Shown: in pieces, positions 33,262 through 42,899 of the stretch
How the letters are laid out: each line of letters begins with the position of its first letter
How positions within the stretch are numbered: the first letter of the stretch is position 1
From: JAVJSU01 sp040219275
Lineage (GTDB): Bacteria; Chloroflexota; Anaerolineae; Aggregatilineales; Phototrophicaceae
Assembly (NCBI GenBank): GCA_040219275.1
Contig: JAVJSU010000042.1
Location: 1 to 64,000 of the forward strand
Reading direction: 5' to 3'
Length of the DNA stretch: 64,000 nucleotides
Made by a program: the position numbers and the translations under genes
Notes under the pieces: generated by a model
The model's database searches: none
What the model was told of the DNA's origin: nothing
Seen by the model: the letters and a program-made list of their open reading frames with translations, nothing else

Positions 33262-34635
33262 ATGAATTTTCCACCTGGACCGAAAAGCAAATTTTTCGGC
33301 ATTGATATCGGGAGCCGTTTCGCCAGAGACCCGCTCCCGATGGCGCAACAATTTAAGCGCGAGTATGGCGATTTTGCTTATATGAAGCTCGCCAAGTTTC
33401 ATTATTTCGTGGTCAGCAATCCCGAAATCGCCCATGAAATATTGGTGAAAAAGGCGAAATCCTTCCAGAAATGGGAACGTCAAAAGCAGGTTTTCGGCAA
33501 ATTTAACGGCAACGGTCTGGTCAATAGCGATGGTGATTTCTGGCGTAGACAGCGCAAGATGATGCAACCGGTGTTTCATCATCAGCGCATCGCCGCCTAC
33601 GCCGATGACATGGTGAGCATCACGGCGCGGCATATCAGCGATTGGAGCGACGGGCAAACCTTCGATATTGGCGGGCAAATCTCCAATATCACCCGCGACA
33701 TCGTGGCAAAAACGCTTTTCGGCACAGATGTTAAAGAAGAAACCGAGAAAATCGGATCAGCCATGCACATCATTCAGGAGATGGCGTTCCGTGAATTCGG
33801 CGAGCTTGTGCATGTACCGGATTGGTTGCCCCTCGCGCACAAACGCCGTGAACGGGAAGCGATCCAATTTATGGACACGGTGATTCAGCGTTTCATTGAT
33901 GAACGGCGGACAGGCGAGATGGATAAGGACGATTTGCTCTCCATGCTGTTGCTAAGTGAGGATGAGAACGGCGAGCATATGTCCGATCAACAGGCGCGTG
34001 ATGAAGCCATGACGCTGTTCATCGCCGGCTATGAAACCACCTCCACCGCGCTAGCATGGGCATTTTATTCCATTCTGGCGAATCCAGAAGTTGAAGCGAC
34101 TTTACAGGCGGAAATTGACGCGCTCAACGGTGCAATGCCAACAATGGCTGATCTGGCGCGTTTGCCCTACACGGAAATGGTCATCAAAGAGACTCTGCGC
34201 CTGTATCCACCCACATGGTCATTCCCGCGTGAAGCCATAGAGGATGTGAAGTTGGGTGGCTATGATGTGCCGAAAGGGTCAATAATGACTTTGTTCCCGT
34301 TCGTGATACATCGTGACCCGCGCTATTTTGACGACCCGCTGACGTTCAGTCCGCAACGCTTCAGCGCGGAAAACGAAACGACCATCCACAAATATGCTTA
34401 TTTTCCGTTCGGCGGTGGTCCACGGGTGTGCATCGGCAACAGCTTCGCCATGATGGAAATGCGCCTGATTCTGGCGACGGTTTTCCAGCAGTTGCGCCTG
34501 CAATTGGTCTCTCAGGCAGAACCGAAATTGCTCCCGCTGGTGACTTTATTGCCGGAAGGCGGTGTGCGTGTGACTGTGAATCGGCGTGAGGCACAGGCAG
34601 AAACGAATGCTGTGGGTGAAATGGCGAATTCGTAG
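33262..34635 (+). CDS. cytochrome P450
   Basis: The 457-residue haem monooxygenase has the I-helix AGYETTSTAL (255-264), the ExxR motif ETLR (310-313) and the haem-binding FGGGPRVCIG with ligand C390. It is closest in pattern to CYP102/CYP110-like soluble fatty-acid or terpenoid hydroxylases. The chosen ATG has AGAGGAG nine bases upstream; the longer frame to 33211 runs through a repeat. No ferredoxin partner lies beside it. The divergent TetR gene is the likely regulator. Confidence 0.93.
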   Translation: MNFPPGPKSKFFGIDIGSRFARDPLPMAQQFKREYGDFAYMKLAKFHYFVVSNPEIAHEILVKKAKSFQKWERQKQVFGKFNGNGLVNSDGDFWRRQRKMMQPVFHHQRIAAYADDMVSITARHISDWSDGQTFDIGGQISNITRDIVAKTLFGTDVKEETEKIGSAMHIIQEMAFREFGELVHVPDWLPLAHKRREREAIQFMDTVIQRFIDERRTGEMDKDDLLSMLLLSEDENGEHMSDQQARDEAMTLFIAGYETTSTALAWAFYSILANPEVEATLQAEIDALNGAMPTMADLARLPYTEMVIKETLRLYPPTWSFPREAIEDVKLGGYDVPKGSIMTLFPFVIHRDPRYFDDPLTFSPQRFSAENETTIHKYAYFPFGGGPRVCIGNSFAMMEMRLILATVFQQLRLQLVSQAEPKLLPLVTLLPEGGVRVTVNRREAQAETNAVGEMANS

Positions 34636-34651
34636 ACGTTATAGCGAGTAA

Positions 34652-34680
34652 GTAGGGCGTACCCAATCGGTGCGCCCTAT
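34652..34680. terminator. convergent terminator / GGGCG palindrome
   Basis: GTAGGGCGTACCCAATCGGT followed by GCGCCCTAT forms an imperfect hairpin shared by the P450 gene and the convergent gene ending at 34677. It is also a member of the GTAGGG palindrome family. Confidence 0.5.
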
Positions 34681-35324
34681 AGATTCCGGCTCAACGGGAC
34701 ATGCGGGACATCAATCAGATCGCGTTTGGTCGCGGGGAGCGCCACCATTTTTGATTCTTCGCGGTAATCCAGCGCCAGCGTGGTAAACGGGATAACCTCT
34801 CCCCAACGGCGCATCATCGCCAGCGGTTCCAGCGCCAGATGCACACAAAATGCCTCCACCGTTTGCCAATTTTCCGCACTGCGATAGGGATAGACGAAGA
34901 TCAATTGACTATCGCGCCGGAATTTGGGCATCGTTTTGTGGATGATGTTGGACTTGCGGCAGAAGGTTAATTTTTCCTCGGCACGGGTGCGCGTTTCGGT
35001 GGAATATGCCTCCCAGCGTGCGCGTAAAAAGTGGACGTATTCTCGATCCGACATCACATCCACCACCGCCCGCCGGATACCTTTTCTGCCACCATCATCC
35101 GCCAGATCGGTCACGGTGATTTCTGCGACGGCGACGGTATCTTCATCCAACGGAAAGCACTTGAGCGAGGTCGCCCCGATAAACGCGCCCCATCCCTGAC
35201 CGCGTGGCATGGTTTGTCGCCAGATCGTGCGTTGATGCGCGTCGCTCACTCCATCGGTGGGCGAGGTGAAATTGTAGCCCCGTTTGTGACCTTCAAAGAC
35301 ATATTCGATGATGAGTTGTTGCAT
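34677..35324 (-). CDS. unknown protein, possibly enzyme-like
   Basis: The 215-residue protein starts MQQLIIEYVFEGHKRGYNFT, chosen because the longer frame (to 35417) passes through a repeat. It has alternating strands and helices, an arginine-rich centre (RARWEAYSTETRTRAEEK) and a YPYRSAENWQTVEAFCVHLA segment. I do not recognise a family. It is convergent with the P450 gene. Confidence 0.6.
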   Translation of the reverse strand: MQQLIIEYVFEGHKRGYNFTSPTDGVSDAHQRTIWRQTMPRGQGWGAFIGATSLKCFPLDEDTVAVAEITVTDLADDGGRKGIRRAVVDVMSDREYVHFLRARWEAYSTETRTRAEEKLTFCRKSNIIHKTMPKFRRDSQLIFVYPYRSAENWQTVEAFCVHLALEPLAMMRRWGEVIPFTTLALDYREESKMVALPATKRDLIDVPHVPLSRNL

Positions 35325-35360
35325 AAATGGTTGACGTTCTACTAATCGTGATCTCAAAAG

Positions 35361-35401
35361 CATAACGCAAAGCACCACAGAGTTGAAGACGCAAGAAAAT
35401 T
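35361..35401. repeat. CATAACGCAAAGCACCACAGAG repeat
   Basis: CATAACGCAAAGCACCACAG and GAAGACGCAAGAAAATT form a copy, in reverse orientation, of the CTTTGCG repeat seen at 41598 and 7990. The remaining 213-base gap between the genes at 34677 and 35538 shows no gene. Confidence 0.45.
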
Positions 35402-35537
35402 TTCGCGCCGGATACATCAGGAGTCACGATAATACACGGGAATAATCCGTAGGAAGTATCCGTCAAGGGAGTTGGGAAAATCCCCAAACTCAATTAAGAG
35501 TTACATAGTATTTCATATATAAAACAAGCTCCTAGAG

Positions 35538-38500
35538 CTAATTACTCTCACACGCCGACAAGCCGAATTGCTCCCGCTGCACACAGGTCAATTCAGGAAT
35601 TTGCCGATTTTCAAGCGTCCATGCGATGACTTGCTCCAGCGTGTAAATTTGCCAGACGATCATCACATCGCCGTCAATGCCCGTGCTGGATGCCGCGAAT
35701 GTGCCGTCTGCGCTGAGGGTTAAGCCCGTCACCTCTGCATCATGCCCGCGCAGGAAGCGGATCAGTTGCCCGGTGTTAGCATCCCATAAGCCGAGCAGGA
35801 AATCACCGGAGGCGCTGATAATTAGACTGCCATCGGGCGCAAAATAGGCATCGTTGATCTCTTCGGTATGCCCGACGAAGCGCATTAATTGCCGACCTGT
35901 TTCGATCTCCCACAGCACCATTGATTCGTCGGCGGACGTGGTGAGAATGCTCGTGCTATCCGGGCTAATCGCTATGCCAAGAATCGTGCGGGAATGCCCC
36001 TGCGTGCCGAAGCGTGCCACTTCTAAGCCACTTTCCACGCTATAAATCACAATATCTTCGGCGGCGGCTTCATCCACAGACGGTCTGCCATACGCAACCG
36101 CCACAAAGCGATTGTCCGCGCTGATGTCCACATCCATGATGACCAGCCCTCTGTCCACATCCTTGATGAACGTTTGCATACGCTGGCGCGGGCTGACGCT
36201 CCACAAATACAGGTTATCGCCCTCAATCATGAACGATTGCCCATCTGGTGCGAACGCCGCCGTACCGGGGAATTCTTCGTTGCTCACGCCGATGTCGTTA
36301 TACACATATGTCCCCTGACTCATATCGTAGAGGAAGGCGACGCGGCTCAAAATCACCAGCGCATAGGGATCGGTTCGGCTATAAACCACGTTGCGAATTT
36401 CCTCGCCGAGTGCAATCGGAACTGTCGTGCGCTCGCCGTTAAGCGCATTCCAGCGGAACATCGAAGTCCACACACCTGCATAGACATCGCCGTTGTCCGG
36501 GCTGATGCCGGGGAAGTTGATCGTCGCCCGTTGCGTATCGGCGGTGATGCGCGTCACTTCTACCGGATCAGACTCGGCGGTATCCCACACGCGCACGTTC
36601 ATATCGCGGGAGCGGGACAGGGCGTAATTACCATCCGCGCTGAATTCGATTTCCATGACATCATCATTGTGGGCGTTCAATCGGCGGATTTCGTTTCCGG
36701 TTTCGGTATCCCACAGAATCAATGAGCCTTCATTGCCGGAAATCGCGGTTACACCGTCAGGACTGAACGCCAACGCGTTAACATCTGTTGCGCCATCGCC
36801 GATCATTTCGCGCAAAAATCCACCGGATGCCAGATCATAAAGCACGATGCGGTTGCGTTGCGGGTCAGCTTCGTTTTCAATGCCGATGAGCACCCGCGCT
36901 CCGGTGGGTGGACTAAACGCGACAGCCGTCACGCGATCCGTACGCCAGTCAAAATTATTGACAAATTCGCGCTGAATCGCCAGATTGGAGGCACGGTAGA
37001 CGGTCAATGCACCGCCATTTTCGCCACCACTGCTGGCATTACGATTGAGCGGGTCGAAGGCGCGGAAGAGCGCAGTATCCGGCGCGAGTTCTACCTGATC
37101 GACATTGATATTCCAGATTCGCATCAATTCTTCATTGGCAGATGGGCGCGACCATGTATAGAAACGCGTGCCACCTTCGCCGAAATGCACCTGTGTCAGC
37201 GGGAAGGGGTTGCCGATGAAGCGCCGATACACCGAGCCATCGCGCACGTTCCACGCAATCGGGAAGGTATCTTCGGAGACACTCACTAAGAGCGTGCTAT
37301 CGGGGCTAAATTCGATGTCCGTCACAATGTCCGTGTGCTCGGCGAGGGTCAAGAGTTGCTCGCCGCTGGTCGCATCCCACAGAATCACGGTTGTGTCTTC
37401 GGATGCGGTAGCAATTCGCGACCCGTCCGGGCTAAACGCAACCGTCGTGATCGGCGCGCTGTGTCCACTGAGGGTCATCATCAGGGTGCGCGGGTTGAGT
37501 TGCCACACCTGCGCGTCATTGCCGGAAACACTCACCACCCGCTGACTATCTGGACTAAATGCGCCCGCTAAGGTATCGCTAAAAATGTAGCGCGGGGACG
37601 AATAGACGACACGATTAATCACGCGCTGAGCTTGCGTCAAATTGGGGTTGATGCTCACCGATTCTAACGCCAGTGCCAGCGCCAGATCATAATTGTTAAT
37701 CGTGATGGATTGCTCCGCATTGACGATCAACGATTGGCTGAGGGCTTGCTCCGCGTTGTATTCGGCGGTGGCTTGTGCGGCGACAGCTGTAGCGGCGTTG
37801 CCTTCTGCGATGCTTTGCTGACGGACGGCTTCATCGGCGTTGGTGATGGCGATACTCTGTTGAGTCGCGGCGAAATCTGCGCTGACTTCGGCGATGTCCC
37901 GTTGTGCGGCGACCTCGGTGGATTGTGCGAGGGCGTTCGCTTCGGCAGTCGATGCCCGATCACGCTGAACGGCGACATTGGTTGCCTGAGAATTAGCGCG
38001 GTCACGCTCAATCGCCACGCTTGTTGCCTGTGTGTTGGCGTTGGCTTCGCTGGTGGCGGCACTATTGGCGTTCCTGACCGCACGCGCTTCTTCCGTTGAT
38101 GCCCGGTCACGCTCAACCGCTACGCTGGTCGCCTGTGTATTGGCGTTGGCTTCACTGGTCAGCGCGAGATTGTAGTTGGTGACGGCTTGCGCTTCCTGTG
38201 TGCTGGCACGATTGGCGCTATTCACGGCGCGGATTTCTTGCGTTGCGGCACGATTCGCCTCAAACACCGCCGTTGATTGTGCGGCGGCGGCGGCGGTAGA
38301 TTCCATCCGTGCGATTTCCGCCTGTTGCACCGCGTCCGCTTCCGCAGTGGAGGCACGGTCACGCTGAATGGCTACACTGGTCGCCTGTGAATTGGCACGG
38401 TCACGCTCTAACGCCACGCTGGTCGCCTGCATATTGGCATCGGCTTCGCTGGTCAGCGCGAGACTATAATTCGTCACGGCGTTCGCTTCACTGGTGGCGG

Positions 38501-39674
38501 CGCGATCTGCATTGGCGAGTGCGCGTGCTTCCTGCGTGACCGCACGATCTGCCTCGTTGACCGCAATCGATTCTTGCGTTGAGGCGCGATCCCGTTCTTG
38601 TGCGACCTGCGTGACCTGTAAATTGGCGAACGCCGCACTGGTTGCCGCTTCGTTGGCGTTGGCGACGGCACGGGCTTCCTGTGTGCTGGCACGATCCGCC
38701 TGATTCACCGCAATTGATTCTTGCGTTGAGGCGCGATCCCGTTCCTGTGCGACCTGTGTGACCTGTAAATTAGCGAATGCCGCGCTGGTCGCCGCTTCGT
38801 TGGCGTTGGCGACTGCGCGGGCTTCTTCTGTGGCGGCACGATCTGCATTGGCAATTGCACGGGCTTCCTGTGACGAGGCGCGATTGGCTTCTACCACGGC
38901 GATGGCTTCCTGTGTGGACGCACGGTTGGCATTGCCGACAGCGATTTGCTCCTGCGTGGCGCGATTGTTGGATTCGCCCTGTGCTGATTGAAATTGAATA
39001 AACGCCAATACTGCCAGCGCAAATGTAATGACCAATGCCACGCCCGCCGCGCCGAGTAATTGCCGCTGACGCAGGGTTTGTTGCTGACGACTCTCAAACA
39101 GGTAACGCGTGTGGAGTTCGGTGGGTTCGGGCTGTTTGCCGATGGCTTCCCGCATCCATTGATCGGCTTCCAGAATTTCTTCACCGTCCAACAGATAGCT
39201 TTTCTTGAAGTTTTTACCTTCCCATTCGCGGGCGCGTACCAGGATGCGCGTGTGTAAACGCACATGATTCAAATCCGTATCTACGGTGGCGATCAATGCT
39301 TTGAAGGCGCTATCAAAATCATCATCATCGCGGAACATCAGCCAATTGTGCGTGCTGATCGCCGGGTGCATATTGCGCTGATCTTCCGCATTCACAATTT
39401 CCCGATAGAGCACCGGTACGAAGCGTTTTTTGTGCTGTACCGCGTGGACAATTTCATCACGGCACACATTTGATTCGACTGAATCCGGCGAAATCACGAA
39501 GATAAAGGTATCCGCCGCCTCGATGCCGTTACATATCTCGCGCCACCAATCCGCCGCAGTGGGGATGTCTTCCCAGTCCACCCACGATTCACGATTTGCT
39601 TTCGTTAGGGAATCATGTAAACGGCGAACGAAGTCTTTGTCTTTGCGCGAATAGGAGATGAATACGTCGGACAT
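35538..39674 (-). CDS. TIR - transmembrane - coiled coil - WD40 giant protein
   Basis: The 1378-residue protein has, in order: an N-terminal TIR domain (1-135; VFISYSRKDKDF, and SNVCRDEI with the candidate NAD-cleaving E74), a linker (135-200), one transmembrane helix (206-227), about 430 residues of alanine-rich repeat (231-660; RASTQEARAVANA and variants) and a C-terminal WD40 propeller region (about 690-1350). One helix puts the TIR and propeller on opposite sides of the membrane. WD40 units such as FSPDGSRIATASEDTTVILWD are clear. It may sense something outside and signal through NAD cleavage; this is inferred. The start has no strong ribosome site. Confidence 0.85.
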   Translation of the reverse strand: MSDVFISYSRKDKDFVRRLHDSLTKANRESWVDWEDIPTAADWWREICNGIEAADTFIFVISPDSVESNVCRDEIVHAVQHKKRFVPVLYREIVNAEDQRNMHPAISTHNWLMFRDDDDFDSAFKALIATVDTDLNHVRLHTRILVRAREWEGKNFKKSYLLDGEEILEADQWMREAIGKQPEPTELHTRYLFESRQQQTLRQRQLLGAAGVALVITFALAVLAFIQFQSAQGESNNRATQEQIAVGNANRASTQEAIAVVEANRASSQEARAIANADRAATEEARAVANANEAATSAAFANLQVTQVAQERDRASTQESIAVNQADRASTQEARAVANANEAATSAAFANLQVTQVAQERDRASTQESIAVNEADRAVTQEARALANADRAATSEANAVTNYSLALTSEADANMQATSVALERDRANSQATSVAIQRDRASTAEADAVQQAEIARMESTAAAAAQSTAVFEANRAATQEIRAVNSANRASTQEAQAVTNYNLALTSEANANTQATSVAVERDRASTEEARAVRNANSAATSEANANTQATSVAIERDRANSQATNVAVQRDRASTAEANALAQSTEVAAQRDIAEVSADFAATQQSIAITNADEAVRQQSIAEGNAATAVAAQATAEYNAEQALSQSLIVNAEQSITINNYDLALALALESVSINPNLTQAQRVINRVVYSSPRYIFSDTLAGAFSPDSQRVVSVSGNDAQVWQLNPRTLMMTLSGHSAPITTVAFSPDGSRIATASEDTTVILWDATSGEQLLTLAEHTDIVTDIEFSPDSTLLVSVSEDTFPIAWNVRDGSVYRRFIGNPFPLTQVHFGEGGTRFYTWSRPSANEELMRIWNINVDQVELAPDTALFRAFDPLNRNASSGGENGGALTVYRASNLAIQREFVNNFDWRTDRVTAVAFSPPTGARVLIGIENEADPQRNRIVLYDLASGGFLREMIGDGATDVNALAFSPDGVTAISGNEGSLILWDTETGNEIRRLNAHNDDVMEIEFSADGNYALSRSRDMNVRVWDTAESDPVEVTRITADTQRATINFPGISPDNGDVYAGVWTSMFRWNALNGERTTVPIALGEEIRNVVYSRTDPYALVILSRVAFLYDMSQGTYVYNDIGVSNEEFPGTAAFAPDGQSFMIEGDNLYLWSVSPRQRMQTFIKDVDRGLVIMDVDISADNRFVAVAYGRPSVDEAAAEDIVIYSVESGLEVARFGTQGHSRTILGIAISPDSTSILTTSADESMVLWEIETGRQLMRFVGHTEEINDAYFAPDGSLIISASGDFLLGLWDANTGQLIRFLRGHDAEVTGLTLSADGTFAASSTGIDGDVMIVWQIYTLEQVIAWTLENRQIPELTCVQREQFGLSACESN
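38535..38828 (-). repeat. 147-base tandem repeat (2 copies) within the coiled-coil region
   Basis: Codons 283-331 and 332-380 encode almost the same 49 residues (units beginning EARAVANANEAATSAAFANL). The DNA copies at 38682-38828 and 38535-38681 differ at few places. The 49-residue length equals seven heptads, so copy-number change would keep the coiled-coil register. Confidence 0.85.
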
Positions 39675-40032
39675 GCGTTTTACCTCGCGGCGATGAAGTA
39701 TGCTGAAGTTCCTTTATTATAGTTCAAAAATAAATTTAGCTCTAAAATCAGCATGTCTCAAATTGCTGTTCGTCCCGTGTGGGTAAGGGTGACGTTAATG
39801 GACTCTAACGGAATTCAATCTGTGCGGAATTTGTGTATTACAACCCCGTAATCAATTTGAAATCCTCACTTAACCTATATGGGATAAATATTAACATTAC
39901 CCTACGGAATCCCTACGCTATGTAAGTATTTTCGTTATTTTTCGAATATATCCAATAGGAGAGTTGCATCAGGCGTTTATATGAATCGGGAGTGCCCGGT
40001 TCATGGTTGCGTCTATAGGGGAGTAGAATCGT
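39675..40032. other. divergent promoter region of TIR-WD40 and GT-C genes
   Basis: No gene is seen in 358 AT-rich bases. A hairpin ATGAATCGGG (39981-39990) / CCCGGTTCAT (39995-40004) sits 28 bases upstream of the plus-strand gene's ATG, in its leader, and could affect translation. An AGGGGAG ribosome site follows at 40016-40022. Confidence 0.5.
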
Positions 40033-41556
40033 ATGTTTCGGGAAGACGTTCTGGTTGCAATACCTGAGCAAGAATTTGATACGCCACCGGATGAGGTGCT
40101 TTCAGACGGCGGGATACCGGATGATACTAAGCCCACGCGTCCAGAGCCTAAAATTGAACCTGAGCCGATCATCCCACCCCGGCAACCGCGCCGTGTGATA
40201 CTCATCTTACTCCTGACCGTCCTCTGCACGATGATTTTGCTAGATCGCCCGCTCATTCGCGGCGATGGGCTATCGTATCTCGTCTGGATTGATACGCTTG
40301 CCGGTGATTTTGACATCAACCTGAACAATCAGCATGATCGCTTTCGAGAGATCAACACCTATCAAATTCAATGGGACTATGACACCGAACGCTGGGTGAA
40401 TATTTTCCCGTTTGGCATCGCCTATCTGCAAGCGCCGTTTTACTGGCTGGGCGCGGGCGCAGAATCGCTCGGCATTCTGGACGCAAATCCTGACTATTTC
40501 AACGCGATGCAGGGCGTAAGTCAGGCGAAAAGTGTTGCGCTCATGCTCGGCGCGAATCTGATGGCGCTGATTGCCTGTGCGCTGGCATTTTTGATCGGGC
40601 GGCGTTTTTGCGCGGATTGGTTGGCGGCGGTGCTGGCATTTTTGACCTTTCTTGCCACGCCCATCATTTATTACAGCACGGTCATGCCGATCAACTCACA
40701 TAATCCGGGTGCGTTCACCCTCGCGGTCTTCGTCTATGCCCTTGTACGCTGTGTGGGAGTCTCGCCCGAACGCGACCCTGAGAGGTCAACTTTCCGGGGA
40801 TGGTGGATTCTGCTCGGTGTTTTTGCAGGATTAAGCGTGTTGGTGCGCTGGCAATTGGCGGCGGCGGTTGCTCCGGCGTGGATTTTACTCATCTATACCC
40901 GTCACTGGCGCGGATTGTCTCTCGCCACGCTTGCCGCGGGACTCACCGTGTTGCCCTTGCCCTTTATCTGGAATGCGTATTTCGGCGCACCCGTCCTCGT
41001 GCCATTTGATGCCGTCAACGACAACGAATTTATCCAGCAGGGGAATCACGCGCTGGATGTGCTGGGGATGCTGATTGCTCATTCGCCGATTGTCCTGTTG
41101 AGCTTCGCCGGCTTGCCCTTTTTGTGGCGCATCAATCGTGCGTGGGCGCTACTGTTCGGCGCGATGATCGTTTCACAATTGGTCGTCAATGGCGCGGCGT
41201 TGGATTGGAGCGCAGGCGAAACCTACGGGATGCGCCGCATGAGTGAACTCTATGTAGTCTATGCTGTGCTGGCATGTTGCGCGGTGGGCGGGCTATTGCG
41301 CTGGATTCATGCCCGCGAATGGTGGCGTTATGGGCGGGTCGCTGTTTATGCGGGCTTAACCATGCTATTCGCCTATTCGCTGGTGTATCTGACGAGCTTC
41401 ATCGTCTATTCATGGCATGATCCGCAATGGATGTTCGACAACAGCCCCCAAGCGATGATCGCCTATTTCGCTAACCTGCCTCATCGCTGGCAAATTTTGT
41501 GGGAGATTTACCGTTCCCATCTCGGTCCACTCGTATGGGGGATGCCGGGGGCGTAA
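40033..41556 (+). CDS. GT-C type membrane protein
   Basis: The 507-residue protein has a proline-rich cytoplasmic N-terminus (about 1-52) and about ten helices from residue 55. The first loop after helix 1 contains RPLIRGDGLSYLVWIDTLAG, and FPFGIAYLQAPFYWLGAG is typical of lipid-linked sugar transferases or related membrane proteins of Chloroflexota. No separate C-terminal domain is present, unlike the proteins at 16671 and 47987. An AGGGGAG ribosome binding site precedes the ATG. Sugar and acceptor unknown. Confidence 0.7.
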   Translation: MFREDVLVAIPEQEFDTPPDEVLSDGGIPDDTKPTRPEPKIEPEPIIPPRQPRRVILILLLTVLCTMILLDRPLIRGDGLSYLVWIDTLAGDFDINLNNQHDRFREINTYQIQWDYDTERWVNIFPFGIAYLQAPFYWLGAGAESLGILDANPDYFNAMQGVSQAKSVALMLGANLMALIACALAFLIGRRFCADWLAAVLAFLTFLATPIIYYSTVMPINSHNPGAFTLAVFVYALVRCVGVSPERDPERSTFRGWWILLGVFAGLSVLVRWQLAAAVAPAWILLIYTRHWRGLSLATLAAGLTVLPLPFIWNAYFGAPVLVPFDAVNDNEFIQQGNHALDVLGMLIAHSPIVLLSFAGLPFLWRINRAWALLFGAMIVSQLVVNGAALDWSAGETYGMRRMSELYVVYAVLACCAVGGLLRWIHAREWWRYGRVAVYAGLTMLFAYSLVYLTSFIVYSWHDPQWMFDNSPQAMIAYFANLPHRWQILWEIYRSHLGPLVWGMPGA

Positions 41557-41597
41557 TGTGAAATTGCCCTCTGATTTTTCAGAGTCTTTAATTATTT

Positions 41598-41686
41598 TGT
41601 GAAGAATTTTCCCGCAAAGGACACAAAGATTTGGATTTTTTCGTTGTGTCTCCGCGTCTTTGCGCCTTTGCGTTATGCTTTTATCG
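41598..41686. repeat. CTTTGCGCCTTTGCG interspersed repeat
   Basis: CCCGCAAAGGACACAAAGAT and GTGTCTCCGCGTCTTTGCGC form an imperfect inverted pair between two convergent genes. It may serve as a terminator. Its family is listed at 7990. Confidence 0.6.
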
Positions 41687-41723
41687 AATCTTTCGTCTGT
41701 TGTGATGCCCCTTGAAACGCACC

Positions 41724-42698
41724 CTAACGCGCCAGAATACGCGCCAACTCGAACAGCTTCGGATCCACCGGACGGTGTTTACCGGCGACTTCTTCGTGCG
41801 GGGTGGTGCCTGTTTCACCATTAAGCATACCGACCAGTACACCGGAATTTCCCTTCGCCAGTTCATTCACCGCCGCCGCACCCAGACGCGACCCCAGAAT
41901 GCGATCATACACGCCGGGCGTTCCACCGCGTTGCACATGCCCTAGCTTGGTGGTGCGTAGATCAAACCCTACATTGTCTTTATGCTCTTTAAAATATTCG
42001 CGCAGAGCATCACCGTTGTATTTTGCGCCTTCCGCCACGACCACCATCCCGTGCGACTTCCCGCGGGAATATGCCGCCTGTAGAATTTCGGTCAGTTCTT
42101 CCGGCGTAGTCTCCACTTCCGGCACAAGAATCGCCTCCGCACCACCTGCGATTCCCGCCATCATCGCCAGATAGCCACAATCCCGCCCCATGACTTCCAC
42201 CAGAAACGCCCGCCGATGCGATGATGCCGTCACTTTGAGGCGATCAATCGCTTCCAGCGCGATATTGAGCGCGGTATCCACGCCAATGGTGATGTCTGAG
42301 CCGTAAAGGTCGTTATCAATCGTAGAGGCAACCCCCACCACCGGAAAACCCCGTTGATGCAGGGCATATGCGCCCGTCTGTGAGCCATTCCCGCCGATGA
42401 CGACCAATCCTTCGATCCCTTTTTGCGCGAAGTGCCGCAGGGCTTTTTTCTGCCCCTCGTCTGTTTTGAATTCAAGCGAACGCGCACTACCGAGAATCGT
42501 GCCGCCAAGCTGAATAATACCGCCTACGCTCCGTGCGTCCATCGGCATAATTTCTGCGTCGATACAGCCTGCGAAGCCATACCGCACGCCGAACATTTCC
42601 CAGCCTTTATCAATTCCGCTCCGCACAACCGCCCGAATTGCCGCGTTCATCCCCGGTGCGTCGCCGCCGCTTGTTAATACTGCTACCCGTTTCATCAA
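41724..42698 (-). CDS. pfkA: 6-phosphofructokinase
   Basis: The 324-residue enzyme phosphorylates fructose-6-phosphate in glycolysis. TSGGDAPGMNAAIRAVV (9-25), STIDND (125-130, catalytic D128) and VEVMGRDCG (167-175) are group A PFK motifs. The phosphodonor site reads GGNGS (102-106) where E. coli has GGDGS, so the usual ATP-Mg aspartate is asparagine; donor choice is therefore uncertain although ATP is still more likely than pyrophosphate, which usually goes with GGDD. The neighbouring genes are not glycolytic. Confidence 0.92.
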   Translation of the reverse strand: MMKRVAVLTSGGDAPGMNAAIRAVVRSGIDKGWEMFGVRYGFAGCIDAEIMPMDARSVGGIIQLGGTILGSARSLEFKTDEGQKKALRHFAQKGIEGLVVIGGNGSQTGAYALHQRGFPVVGVASTIDNDLYGSDITIGVDTALNIALEAIDRLKVTASSHRRAFLVEVMGRDCGYLAMMAGIAGGAEAILVPEVETTPEELTEILQAAYSRGKSHGMVVVAEGAKYNGDALREYFKEHKDNVGFDLRTTKLGHVQRGGTPGVYDRILGSRLGAAAVNELAKGNSGVLVGMLNGETGTTPHEEVAGKHRPVDPKLFELARILAR

Positions 42699-42821
42699 TC
42701 CTGATCCTCTCCGATTCTGGAATTTTCGCTCTATTATGCCGTATTTTGACTCAAAGGAATTAAATCCGGTTTAAAGACATATGTATAGGGGAAGAATGTC
42801 ATCAGATCGCGATCATGAATG

Positions 42822-42858
42822 GATAACGAAAATAGCCTGCACATTATGCACAGGCTAT
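42822..42858 (-). terminator. intrinsic terminator of the receiver gene
   Basis: On the minus strand ATAGCCTG (from 42858) pairs with CAGGCTAT (to 42832), followed by TTTTCGTT. It follows the receiver gene ending at 42900. Confidence 0.75.
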
Positions 42859-42899
42859 CGACTCATTTGCTATTAAAATATTTCTATACTGGTTAATGC

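Noticed and set aside
37710..38099. Glycine/cysteine-rich plus-strand frame and similar frames across 37-39 kb
   Set aside because: They are antisense shadows of the alanine-rich coiled-coil codons of the TIR-WD40 gene, repeating with its period.
38176..38991. Regular repeats that could suggest a CRISPR array
   Set aside because: Repeats are in frame, of 14 and 49 residues, have no unique spacers, and there are no cas genes. No CRISPR array is seen in the window.
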